64,000 nucleotides of DNA from Sepiola atlantica (lineage: Eukaryota > Mollusca > Cephalopoda > Sepiida > Sepiolidae): contig CAUVYP010000579.1 of the NCBI GenBank assembly GCA_963556195.1, positions 372,001 through 436,000 on the forward strand, given 5' to 3'. The notes under the pieces are model-generated. The model saw nothing but the letters and a program-made list of their open reading frames with translations. It was not told where the DNA came from and ran no database searches. Shown piece after piece: positions 26,134 through 37,851 of the stretch; position 1 is the first letter of the stretch, and each line of letters opens with the position of its first letter. The position numbers and the translations under genes are program-made.

Positions 26134-27621
26134 TTGTTGATGTTTTGCGTATTCCGTTTGTATCGACATATCTCCGGGAGTACAAGAGCTGAACTTCTGT
26201 AACTTCGTACTTCAGTAGAAAATGTGTGTCCGCTAATGTCTGCAAAGTTTCAGAGCACAATTCTTATAAATGTGGAAGTTATAAACAAAAGCGATATCAA
26301 CTTAAAATCGCACTAAAATTTGTTGATGTTTTGCGTATTCAGTTTGTATCGACATATCTCCGGGAGTACAAGAGCTGAACTTCTGAAACTTGGTACTTCA
26401 GTAGAAAATGTGTGTCCGCTAATGTCTGCAAAGTTTCAGAGCACAATTCTTATAAATGTGGAAGTTATAAACACAAGCGATATCAACTTAAAATCGCACT
26501 AAATTTTGTTGATGTTTTGCGTATTCAGTTTGTATCGACATATCTCCGGGAGTACAAGAGCTGAACTTCTGAAACTTGGTACTTCAGTAGAAAATGTGTG
26601 TCCGCTAATGTCTGCAAAGTTTCAGAGCACAATTTGTATAAATGTGGAAGTTATAAACACAAGCGATATCAACTTAAAATCGCACTAAATTTTGTTGATG
26701 TTTTGCGTATTCAGTTTGTATCGACATATCTCCGGGAGTACAAGAGCAGAACTTCTGAAACTTGGTACTTCAGTAGAAAATGTGTGTCCGCTAATGTCTG
26801 CAAAGTTTCGGAGCAAAATTCTTATAAATGTGGAAGTTATAAACAAAAGCGATATCAACTTAAAATCGCACTAAATTTTGTTGATGTTTTGCGTATTCAG
26901 TTTGTATCGACATATCTCCGGGAGTACAAGAGCTGAACTTCTGAAACTTCGTACATCAGTAGAAAATGTGTGTCCGCTATTGTCTGCAAAGTTTCGGAGC
27001 ACAATTCTTATAAATGTGGAAGTTATAAACAAAAGCGATATCAACTTAAAATCGCACTAAATTTTGTTGATGTTTTGCGTATTCAGTTTGTATCGACATA
27101 TCTCCGGGAGTACAAGAGCTGAACTTCTGAAACTTGGTACTTCAGTAGTAAATGTGTGTCCGCTAATGTCTGCAAAGTTTCGGAGCACAATTCTTATAAA
27201 TGTGGAAGTTAGAAACAAAAGCGATATCAACTTAAAATCGCACTAAATTTTGTTGATGTTTTGCGTATTCAGTTTGTATCGACATATCTCCGGGAGTACA
27301 AGAGCTGAACTTCTGAAACTTCGTACATCAGTAGAAAATGTGTGTCCGCTATTGTCTGCAAAGTTTCGGAGCACAATTCTTATAAATGTGGAAGTTATAA
27401 ACAAAAGCGATATCAACTTAAAATCGCACTAAATTTTGTTGATGTTTTGCGTATTCAGTTTGTATCGACATATCTCCGGGAGTACAAGAGCTGAACTTCT
27501 GAAACTTGGTACTTCAGTAGAAAATGTGTGTCCGCTAATGTCTGCAAAGTTTCGGAGCACAATTCTTATAAATGTGGAAGTTATTAACACAAGCGATATA
27601 CCTTTTAAATCGCACTAAATT
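26134..27621. repeat. Array segment, monomers 141-148
   Basis: The order is Rq Te Tc Dn Ll Dn Ll Pf. Monomer 141 has CTTCTGTAACTTCG, a private change that puts a TAA at 26200-26202 in the otherwise open frame. Monomer 144 has GAGCAAAATTC, shared only with the Dn monomer at 30226. The Dn-Ll-Dn-Ll alternation is seen nowhere else in the window. Monomer 146 carries GTAGTAAATG and GAAGTTAGAAAC. Confidence 0.84.
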
Positions 27622-30225
27622 TTGTTGATGTTTTGCGTATTCCGTTTGTATCGACATATCTCCGGGAGTACAAGAGCTGAACTTCTGAAACTTGGTACTT
27701 CAGTAGAAAATGTGTGTCCGCTAATGTCTGCAAAGTTTCAGAGCACAATTTATATAAATGTGGAAGTTATAAACAAAAGCGATATCAACTTAAAATCGCA
27801 CTAAATTTTGTTGATGTTTTGCGTATTCAGTTTGTATCGACATATCTCCGGGAGTACAAGAGCTGAACTTCTGAAACTTGGTACTTCAGTAGAAAATGTG
27901 TGTCTGCTAATGTCTGCAAAGTTTCGGAGCACAATTCTTATAAATGTGGAAGTTATTAACAAAAGACCTATCAACTTTAAATCGCACTAAATTTTGTTGA
28001 TGTTTTGCGTATTCAGTTTGTATCGACATATCTCCGGGAGTACAAGAGCTGAACTTCTGAAACTTCGTACATCAGTAGAAAATGTGTGTCCGCTATTGTC
28101 TGCAAAGTTTCGGAGCACAATTCTCATAAATGTGGAAGTTATAAACAAAAGCGATATCAACTTAAAATCGCACTAAATTTTGTTGATGTTTTGCGTATTC
28201 AGTTTGTATCGACATATCTCCGGGAGTACAAGAGCTGAACTTCTGAAACTTGGTACTTCAGTAGAAAATGTGTGTCCGCTAATGTCTGCAAAGTTTCGGA
28301 GCACAATTCTTATAAATGTGGAAGTTATTAACACAAGCGATATACCTTTTAAATCGCACTAAATTTTGTTGATGTTTTGCGTATTCCGTTTGTATCGACA
28401 TATCTCCGGGAGTACAAGAGCTGAACTTCTGAAACTTGGTACTTCAGTAGAAAATGTGTGTCCGCTAATGTCTGCAAAGTTTCAGAGCACAATTCTTATA
28501 AATGTGGAAGTTATAAACAAAAGCGATATCAACTTAAAATCGCACTAAATTTTGTTGATGTTTTGCGTATTCAGTTTGTATCGACATATCTCCGGGAGTA
28601 CAAGAGCTGAACTTCTGAAACTTGGTACTTCAGTAGAAAATGTGTGTCCGCTAATGTCTGCAAAGTTTCAGAGCACAATTCTTATAAATGTGGAAGTTAT
28701 AAACACAAGCGATATCAACTTAAAATCGCACTAAATGTTGTTGATGTTTTGCGTATTCAGTTTGTATCGACATATCTCCGGGAGTACAAGAGCTGAACTT
28801 CTGAAACTTGGTACTTCAGATGAAAATGTGTGTCCGCTAATGTCTGCAAAGTTTCAGAGCACAATTTGTATAAATGTGGAAGTTATAAACACAAGCGATA
28901 TTAACTTAAAATCGCACTAAATTTTGTTGATGTTTTGCGTATTCCGTTTGTATCGATATATCTCCGGGAGTACAAGAGCTGAACTTCTGAAACTTGGTAC
29001 TTCAGTAGAAAATGTGTGTCCGCTAATGTCTGCAAAGTTTCAGAGCACAATTTATATAAATGTGGAAGTTATAAACAAAAGCGATATCAACTTAAAATCG
29101 CACTAAATTTTGTTGATGTTTTGCGTATTCAGTTTGTATCGACATATCTCCGGGAGTACAAGAGCTGAACTTCTGAAACTTGGTACTTCAGTAGAAAATG
29201 TGTGTCTGCTAATGTCTGCAAAGTTTCGGAGCACAATTCTTATAAATGTGGAAGTTATTAACAAAAGACCTATCAACTTTAAATCGCACTAAATTTTGTT
29301 GATGTTTTGCGTATTCAGTTTGTATCGACATATCTCCGGGAGTACAAGAGCTGAACTTCTGAAACTTCGTACATCAGTAGAAAATGTGTGTCCGCTATTG
29401 TCTGCAAAGTTTCGGAGCACAATTCTCATAAATGTGGAAGTTATAAACAAAAGCGATATCAACTTAAAATCGCACTAAATTTTGTTGATGTTTTGCGTAT
29501 TCAGTTTGTATCGACATATCTCCGGGAGTACAAGAGCTGAACTTCTGAAACTTGGTACTTCAGTAGAAAATGTGTGTCCGCTAATGTCTGCAAAGTTTCG
29601 GAGCACAATTCTTATAAATGTGGAAGTTATTAACACAAGCGATATACCTTTTAAATCGCACTAAATTTTGTTGATGTTTTGCGTATTCCGTTTGTATCGA
29701 CATATCTCCGGGAGTACAAGAGCTGAACTTCTGAAACTTGGTACTTCAGTAGAAAATGTGTGTCCGCTAATGTCTGCAAAGTTTCAGAGCACAATTCTTA
29801 TAAATGTGGAAGTTATAAACAAAAGCGATATCAACTTAAAATCGCACTAAATTTTGTTGATGTTTTGCGTATTCAGTTTGTATCGACATATCTCCGGGAG
29901 TACAAGAGCTGAACTTCTGAAACTTGGTACTTCAGTAGAAAATGTGTGTCCGCTAATGTCTGCAAAGTTTCAGAGCACAATTCTTATAAATGTGGAAGTT
30001 ATAAACACAAGCGATATCAACTTAAAATCGCACTAAATGTTGTTGATGTTTTGCGTATTCAGTTTGTATCGACATATCTCCGGGAGTACAAGAGCTGAAC
30101 TTCTGAAACTTGGTACTTCAGATGAAAATGTGTGTCCGCTAATGTCTGCAAAGTTTCAGAGCACAATTTGTATAAATGTGGAAGTTATAAACACAAGCGA
30201 TATTAACTTAAAATCGCACTAAATT
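27622..30225. repeat. Tandem duplication of a 7-monomer block (1302 bp each)
   Basis: The blocks 27622-28923 and 28924-30225 both read Ty Rp Ll Pf Rq Te Tc. The shared private markers are strong: AAATGTTGTTGATG at the start of the Tc monomer (28735 and 30037), CTTCAGATGAAAATG in the same monomer, and CGATATTAAC in its tail. One difference was found, TCGATATATC versus TCGACATATC in the first monomer. Confidence 0.93.
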
Positions 30226-30969
30226 TTGTTGATGTTTTGCGTATTCAGTTTGTATCGACATATCTCCGGGAGTACAAGAGCAGAACTTCTGAAACTTGGT
30301 ACTTCAGTAGAAAATGTGTGTCCGCTAATGTCTGCAAAGTTTCGGAGCAAAATTCTTATAAATGTGGAAGTTATAAACAAAAGCGATATCAACTTAAAAT
30401 CGCACTAAATTTTGTTGATGTTTTGCGTATTCAGTTTGTATCGACATATCTCCGGGAGTACAAGAGCTGAACTTCTGAAACTTGGTACTTCAGTAGAAAA
30501 TGTGTGTCTGCTAATGTCTGCAAAGTTTCGGAGCACAATTCTTATAAATGTGGAAGTTATTAACAAAAGACCTATCAACTTTAAATCGCACTAAATTTTG
30601 TTTATGTTTTGCGTATTCAGTTTGTATCGACATATCTCCGGGAGTACAAGAGCTGAACTTTTGAAACTTCGTACATCAGTAGAAAATGTGTGTCCGCTAT
30701 TGTCTGCAAAGTTTCGGAGCACAATTCTTATAAATGTGGAAGTTATAAACAAAAGCGATATCAACTTAAAATCGCACTAAATTTTGTTGATGTTTTGCGT
30801 ATTCAGTTTGTATCGACATATCTCCGGGAGTACAAGAGCTGAACTTCTGAAACTTGGTACTTCAGTAGAAAATGTGTGTCCGCTAATGTCTGCAAAGTTT
30901 CGGAGCACAATTCTTATAAATGTGGAAGTTATTAACACAAGCGATATACCTTTTAAATCGCACTAAATT
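30226..30969. repeat. Array segment, monomers 163-166
   Basis: The order is Dn Rp Ll Pf. The Dn monomer has GAGCAAAATTC, as at 26692. This is the last stretch of the left-half higher-order pattern before Ea, Dv and Pg monomers appear. No gene is seen. Confidence 0.85.
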
Positions 30970-32271
30970 TTGTTGATGTTTTGCGTATTCCGTTTGTATC
31001 GACATATCTCCGGGAGTACAAGAGCTGAACTTCTGAAACTTGGTACTTCAGTAGAAAATGTGTGTCCGCTAATGTCTGCAAAGTTTCAGAGCACAATTCT
31101 TATAAATGTGGAAGTTATAAACAAAAGCGATATCAACTTAAAATCGCACTAAATTTTGTTGATGTTTTGCGTATTCAGTTTGTATCGACATATCTCCGGG
31201 AGTACAAGAGCTGAACTTCTGAAACTTGGTACTTCAGTAGAAAATGTGTGTCCGCTAATGTCTGCAAAGTTTCAGAGCACAATTTATATAAATGTGGAAG
31301 TTATAAACACAAGCGATATCAACTTAAAATCGCACTAAATTTTGTTGATGTTTTGCGTATTCAGTTTGTATCGACATATCTCCGGGAGTACAAGAGCTGA
31401 ACTTCTGAAACTTGGTACTTCAGTAGAAAATGTGTGTCCGCTAATGTCTGCAAAGTTTCAGAGCACAATTTATATAAATGTGGAAGTTATAAACACAAGC
31501 GATATCAACTTAAAATCGCACTAAATTTTGTTGATGTTTTGCGTATTCAGTTTGTATCGACATATCTCCGGGAGTACAAGAGCTGAACTTCTGAAACTTG
31601 GTACTTCAGTAGAAAATGTGTGTCCGCTAATGTCTGCAAAGTTTCGGAGCACAATTCTTATAAATGTGGAAGCTATAAACAAAAGCGATATGAACTTAAA
31701 ATCGCACTAAATTTTGTTGATGTTTTGCGTATTCAGTTTGTATCGACATATCTCCGGGAGTACAAGAGCTGAACTTCTGAAACTTGGTACTTCAGTAGAA
31801 AATGTGTGTCCGCTAATGTCTGCAAAGTTTCGGAGCACAATTCTTATAGATGTGGAAGTTATTTACACAAGCGATATACCTTTTAAATCGCACTAAATTT
31901 TGTTGATGTTTTGCGTATTCAGTTTGTATCGACATATCTCCGGGTGTACAAGAGCTGAACTTCTGAAACTTGGTACTTCAGTAGAAAATGTGTGTCTGCT
32001 AATGTCTGCAAAGTTTCGGAGCACAATTCTTATAAATGTGGAAGTTATTAACAAAAGACCTATCAACTTTAAATCGCACTAAATTTTGTTGATGTTTTGC
32101 GTATTCAGTTTGTATCGACATATCTCCGGGAGTACAAGAGCTGAACTTCTGAAACTTCGTACATCAGTAGAAAATGTGTGTCCGCTATTGTCTGCAAAGT
32201 TTCGGAGCACAATTCTCATAAATGTGGAAGTTATAAACAAAACCGATATCAACTTAAAATCGCACTAAATT

Positions 32272-32457
32272 TTGTTAATGTTTTGCGTATTCAGTTTGTA
32301 TCGACATATCCCCGGGAGTACAAGAGCTGAACTTCTGAAACTTTGTACTTCAGTAGAAAATGTGTGTCTGCTAAGGTCTGCAAAGTTTCGGAGCACAATT
32401 CTTATAAATGTGGAAGTTATTAACACAAGACCTATCAACTTTAAATCGCACTAAATT
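32272..32457. repeat. Pg monomer, divergent satellite variant (copy 1)
   Basis: This is one of the most divergent complete monomers. It has TTGTTAATG at the start, CATATCCCCGGGAG in the conserved block (a CCCGGG SmaI/XmaI site at 32311-32316), CTTTGTACTTCAG, GTGTCTGCTAAGGTC and a tail CACAAGACCTATC. Its closest class is Rp. Confidence 0.9.
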
Positions 32458-34317
32458 TTGTTTATGTTTTGCGTATTCAGTTTGTATCGACATATCTCCG
32501 GGAGTACAAGAGCTGAACTTCTGAAACTTCGTACATCAGTAGAAAATGTGTGTCCGCTATTGTCTGCAAAGTTTCGGAGCACAATTCTCATAAATGTGGA
32601 AGTTATAAACAAAAGCGATATCAACTTAAAATCGCACTAAATTTTGTTGATGTTTTGCGTATTCAGTTTGTATCGACATATCTCCGGGAGTACAAGAGCT
32701 GAACTTCTGAAACTTGGTACTTCAGTAGAAAATGTGTGTCCGCTAATGTCTGCAAAGTTTCGGAGCACAATTCTTATAAATGTGGAAGTTATTAACACAA
32801 GCGATGTACCTTTTAAATCGCACTAAATTTTGTTGATGTTTTGCGTATTCCGTTTGTATCGACATATCTCCGGGAGTACAAGAGCTGAACTTCTGAAACT
32901 TGGTACTTCAGTAGAAAATGTGTGTCCGCTAATGTCTGCAAAGTTTCAGAGCACAATTCTGATAAATGTGGAAGTTATAAACAAAAGCGATATCAACTTA
33001 AAATCGCACTAAATTTTGTTGATGTTTTGCGTATTCCGTTTGTATCGACATATCTCCGGGAGTACAAGAGCTGAACTTCTGAAACTTGGTACTTCAGTAG
33101 AAAATGTGTGTCCGCTAATGTCTGCAAAGTTTCAGAGCACAATTCTTATAAATGTGGAAGTTATAAACAAAAGCGATATCAACTTAAAATCGCACTAAAT
33201 TTTGTTGATGTTTTGCGTATTCAGTTTGTATCGACATATCTCCGGGAGTACAAGAGCTGAACTTCTGAAACTTGGTACTTCAGTAGAAAATGTGTGTCCG
33301 CTAATGTCTGCAAAGTTTCAGAGCACAATTTATATAAATGTGGAAGTTATAAACACAAGCGATATCAACTTAAAATCGCACTAAATTTTGTTGATGTTTT
33401 GCGTATTCAGTTTGTATCGACATATCTCCGGGAGTACAAGAGCTGAACTTCTGAAACTTGGTACTTCAGTAGAAAATGTGTGTCCGCTAATGTCTGCAAA
33501 GTTTCAGAGCACAATTTATATAAATGTGGAAGTTATAAACACAAGCGATATCAACTTAAAATCGCACTAAATTTTGTTGATGTTTTGCGTATTCAGTTTG
33601 TATCGACATATCTCCGGGAGTACAAGAGCTGAACTTCTGAAACTTGGTACTTCAGTAGAAAATGTGTGTCCGCTAATGTCTGCAAAGTTTCGGAGCACAA
33701 TTCTTATAAATGTGGAAGCTATAAACAAAAGCGATATGAACTTAAAATCGCACTAAATTTTGTTGATGTTTTGCGTATTCAGTTTGTATCGACATATCTC
33801 CGGGAGTACAAGAGCTGAACTTCTGAAACTTGGTACTTCAGTAGAAAATGTGTGTCCGCTAATGTCTGCAAAGTTTCGGAGCACAATTCTTATAGATGTG
33901 GAAGTTATTTACACAAGCGATATACCTTTTAAATCGCACTAAATTTTGTTGATGTTTTGCGTATTCAGTTTGTATCGACATATCTCCGGGTGTACAAGAG
34001 CTGAACTTCTGAAACTTGGTACTTCAGTAGAAAATGTGTGTCTGCTAATGTCTGCAAAGTTTCGGAGCACAATTCTTATAAATGTGGAAGTTATTAACAA
34101 AAGACCTATCAACTTTAAATCGCACTAAATTTTGTTGATGTTTTGCGTATTCAGTTTGTATCGACATATCTCCGGGAGTACAAGAGCTGAACTTCTGAAA
34201 CTTCGTACATCAGTAGAAAATGTGTGTCCGCTATTGTCTGCAAAGTTTCGGAGCACAATTCTCATAAATGTGGAAGTTATAAACAAAACCGATATCAACT
34301 TAAAATCGCACTAAATT

Positions 34318-34503
34318 TTGTTAATGTTTTGCGTATTCAGTTTGTATCGACATATCCCCGGGAGTACAAGAGCTGAACTTCTGAAACTTTGTACTTCAGT
34401 AGAAAATGTGTGTCTGCTAAGGTCTGCAAAGTTTCGGAGCACAATTCTTATAAATGTGGAAGTTATTAACACAAGACCTATCAACTTTAAATCGCACTAA
34501 ATT
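34318..34503. repeat. Pg monomer (copy 2)
   Basis: This is the same divergent monomer, copied by the 2046-bp tandem duplication. The CCCGGG site is at 34357-34362. Confidence 0.9.
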
Positions 34504-35061
34504 TTGTTTATGTTTTGCGTATTCAGTTTGTATCGACATATCTCCGGGAGTACAAGAGCTGAACTTCTGAAACTTCGTACATCAGTAGAAAATGTGTGTC
34601 CGCTATTGTCTGCAAAGTTTCGGAGCACAATTCTCATAAATGTGGAAGTTATAAACAAAAGCGATATCAACTTAAAATCGCACTAAATTTTGTTGATGTT
34701 TTGCGTATTCAGTTTGTATCGACATATCTCCGGGAGTACAAGAGCTGAACTTCTGAAACTTGGTACTTCAGTAGAAAATGTGTGTCCGCTAATGTCTGCA
34801 AAGTTTCGGAGCACAATTCTTATAAATGTGGAAGTTATTAACACAAGCGATGTACCTTTTAAATCGCACTAAATTTTGTTGATGTTTTGCGTATTCCGTT
34901 TGTATCGACATATCTCCGGGAGTACAAGAGCTGAACTTCTGAAACTTGGTACTTCAGTAGAAAATGTGTGTCCGCTAATGTCTGCAAAGTTTCAGAGCAC
35001 AATTCTGATAAATGTGGAAGTTATAAACAAAAGCGATATCAACTTAAAATCGCACTAAATT

Positions 35062-36363
35062 TTGTTGATGTTTTGCGTATTCAGTTTGTATCGACATATC
35101 TCCGGGAGTACAAGAGCTGAACTTCTGAAACTTGGTACTTCAGTAGAAAATGTGTGTCCGCTAATGTTTGCAAAGTTTCAGAGCACAATTTATATAAATG
35201 TGGAAGTTATAAACACAAGCGATATCAACTTAAAATCGCACTAAATTTTGTTGATGTTTTGCGTATTCAGTTTGTATCGACATATCTCCGGGAGTACAAG
35301 AGCTGAACTTCTGAAACTTGGTACTTCAGTAGTAAATGTGTGTCCGCTAATGTCTGCAAAGTTTCGGAGCACAATTCTTATAAATGTGGAAGCTATAAAC
35401 AAAAGCGATATCAACTTAAAATCGCACTAAATTTTGTTGATGTTTTGCGTATTCAGTTTGTATCGACATATCTCCGGGAGTACAAGAGCTGAACTTCTGA
35501 AACTTGGTACTTCAGTAGAAAATGTGTGTCCGCTAATGTCTGCAAAGTTTCGGAGCACAATTCTTATAGATGTGGAAGTTATTAACACAAGCGATATACC
35601 TTTTAAATCGCACTAAATTTTGTTGATGTTTTGCGTATTCAGTTTGTATCGACATATCTCCGGGAGTACAAGAGCTGAACTTCTGAAACTTGGTACTTCA
35701 GTAGAAAATGTGTGTCTGCTAATTTCTGCAAAGTTTCGGAGCACAATTCTTATAAATGTGGAAGTTATAAACAAAAGCGATATCAACTTAAAATCGCACT
35801 AAATTTTGTTGATGTTTTGCGTATTCAGTTTGTATCGACATATCTCCGGGAGTACAAGAGCTGAACTTCTGAAACTTCGTACATCAGTAGAAAATGTGTG
35901 TCCGCTATTGTCTGCAAAGTTTCGGAGCACAATTCTCATAAATGTGGAAGTTATAAACAAAACCGATATCAACTTAAAATCGCACTAAATTTTGTTAATG
36001 TTTTGCGTATTCAGTTTGTATCGACATATCCCCGGAAGTACAAGAGCTGAACTTCTGAAACTTTGTACTTCAGTAGAAAATGTGTGTCTGCTAAGGTCTG
36101 CAAAGTTTCGGAGCACAATTCTTATAAATGTGGAAGTTATTAACACAAGACCTATCAACTTTAAATCGCACTAAATTTTGTTTATGTTTTGCGTATTCAG
36201 TTTGTATCGACATATCTCCGGGAGTACAAGAGCTGAACTTCTGAAACTTGGTACTTCAGTAGAAAATGTGTGTCCGCTAATGTCTGCAAAGTTACAGAGC
36301 ACAATTCTTATAAATGTGGAAGTTATAAACAAAAGCGATATCAACTTAAAATCGCACTAAATT
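35062..36363. repeat. Diverged third copy of the Ty-Ea-Dv-Rp-Ll-Pg block
   Basis: Monomers 189-195 read Ty Ea Dv Rp/Dn Ll Pg Qk. The order and the AAAACCGATATC marker in Ll match the 2046-bp unit, but details differ. Ea has GTAGTAAATG and a normal CGATATCAAC tail. Monomer 192 (35620) joins an Rp front (GTGTCTGCTA) to a Dn tail. Monomer 195 (36178) has the TTGTTTATG start typical of Ll but a TTACAGAGC centre and a Qk tail. It is probably an older copy reshaped by exchange within monomers. Confidence 0.83.
35992..36177. repeat. Pg monomer (copy 3, CCCGGG site lost)
   Basis: This third copy reads CATATCCCCGGAAG, so the CCCGGG site is destroyed while the other Pg markers are kept. It lies in a diverged partial copy of the Ea-Dv-Rp-Ll-Pg block. 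Confidence 0.88.
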
Positions 36364-37851
36364 TTGTTGATGTTTTGCGTATTCAGTTTGTATCGACATA
36401 TCTCCGGGAGTACAAGAGCTGAACTTCTGAAACTTGGTACTTCAGTAGAAAATGTGTGTCCGCTAATGTCTGCAAAGTTTCAGAGCACAATTCTTATAAA
36501 TGTGGAAGTTATAAACACAAGCGATATCAACTTAAAATCGCACTAAATTTTGTTGATGTTTTGCGTATTCAGTTTGTATCGACATATCTCCGGGAGTACA
36601 AGAGCTGAACTTCTGAAACTTGGTACTTCAGTAGAAAATGTGTGTCCGCTAATGTCTGCAAAGTTTCAGAGCACAATTTGTATAAATGTGGAAGTTATAA
36701 ACACAAGCGATATCAACTTAAAATCGCACTAAATTTTGTTGATGTTTTGCGTATTCAGTTTGTATCGACATATCTCCGGGAGTACAAGAGCAGAACTTCT
36801 GAAACTTGGTACTTCAGTAGAAAATGTGTGTCCGCTAATGTCTGCAAAGTTTCGGAGCACAATTCTTATAAATGTGGAAGTTATAAACAAAAGCGATATC
36901 AACTTAAAATCGCACTAAATTTTGTTGATGTTTTGCGTATTCAGTTTGTATCGACATATCTCCGGGAGTACAAGAGCTGAACTTCTGAAACTTCGTACAT
37001 CAGTAGAAAATGTGTGTCTGCTAATGTCTGCAAAGTTTCGGAGCACAATTCTTATAAATGTGGAAGTTATTAACAAAAGACCTATCAACTTTAAATCGCA
37101 CTAAATTTTGTTGATGTTTTGCGTATTCAGTTTGTATCGACATATCTCCGGGAGTACAAGAGCTGAACTTCTGAAACTTAGTACTTCAGTAGAAAATGTG
37201 TGTCCGCTATTGTCTGCAAAGTTTCGGAGCACAATTCTCATAAATGTGGAAGTTATAAACAAAAGCGATATCAACTTAAAATCGCACTAAATTTTGTTGA
37301 TGTTTTGCGTATTCAGTTTGTATCGACATATCTCCGGGAGTACAAGAGCTGAACTTCTGAAACTTGGTACTTCAGTAGTAAATGTGTGTCCGCTAATGTC
37401 TGCAAAGTTTCGGAGCACAATTCTTATAAATGTGGAAGTTATTAACACAAGCGATATACCTTTTAAATCGCACTAAATTTTGTTGATGTTTTGCGTATTC
37501 CGTTTGTATCGACATATCTCCGGGAGTACAAGAGCGGAACTTCTGAAACTTGGTACTTCAGTAGAAAATGTGTGTCCGCTAATGTCTGCAAAGTTTCAGA
37601 GCACAATTCTTATAAATGTGGAAGTTATAAACAAAAGCGATATCAACTTAAAATCGCACTAAATTTTGTTGATGTTTTGCGTATTCAGTTTGTATCGACA
37701 TATCTCCGGGAGTACAAGAGCTGAACTTCTGAAACCTGGTACATCAGTAGAAAATGTGTGTCTGCTAATGTCTGCAAAGTTTCGGAGCACAATTCTTATA
37801 AATGTGGAAGTTATTAACAAAAGACCTATCAACTTTAAATCGCACTAAATT
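36364..37851. repeat. Array segment, monomers 196-203
   Basis: The order is Te Tc Dn Rp Ll Pf Rq Rp, close to the left-half seven-mer. Local changes include CTTCGTACATCAG in the Rp monomer at 36922 (normally an Ll marker), CTTAGTAC in the Ll monomer at 37108, GTAGTAAATG in Pf, AGAGCGGAAC in Rq, and AAACCTGGTACATC in the Rp monomer at 37666. No gene is seen. Confidence 0.84.

Larger units (their letters stand above)
30970..35061. repeat. Tandem duplication of an 11-monomer block (2046 bp each)
   Basis: The blocks 30970-33015 and 33016-35061 both read Rq Ty Ty Ea Dv Rp Ll Pg Ll Pf Rq. Shared rare markers include CGATATGAAC in Ea, GTTATTTACAC in Dv, CTCCGGGTGTAC in Rp, AAAACCGATATC in Ll, the Pg monomer, GCGATGTACC in Pf and ATTCTGATAAATG in the final Rq. 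Translated comparison of all eleven monomer pairs shows no difference, so this is among the youngest events here, or an assembly duplication. Confidence 0.94.
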
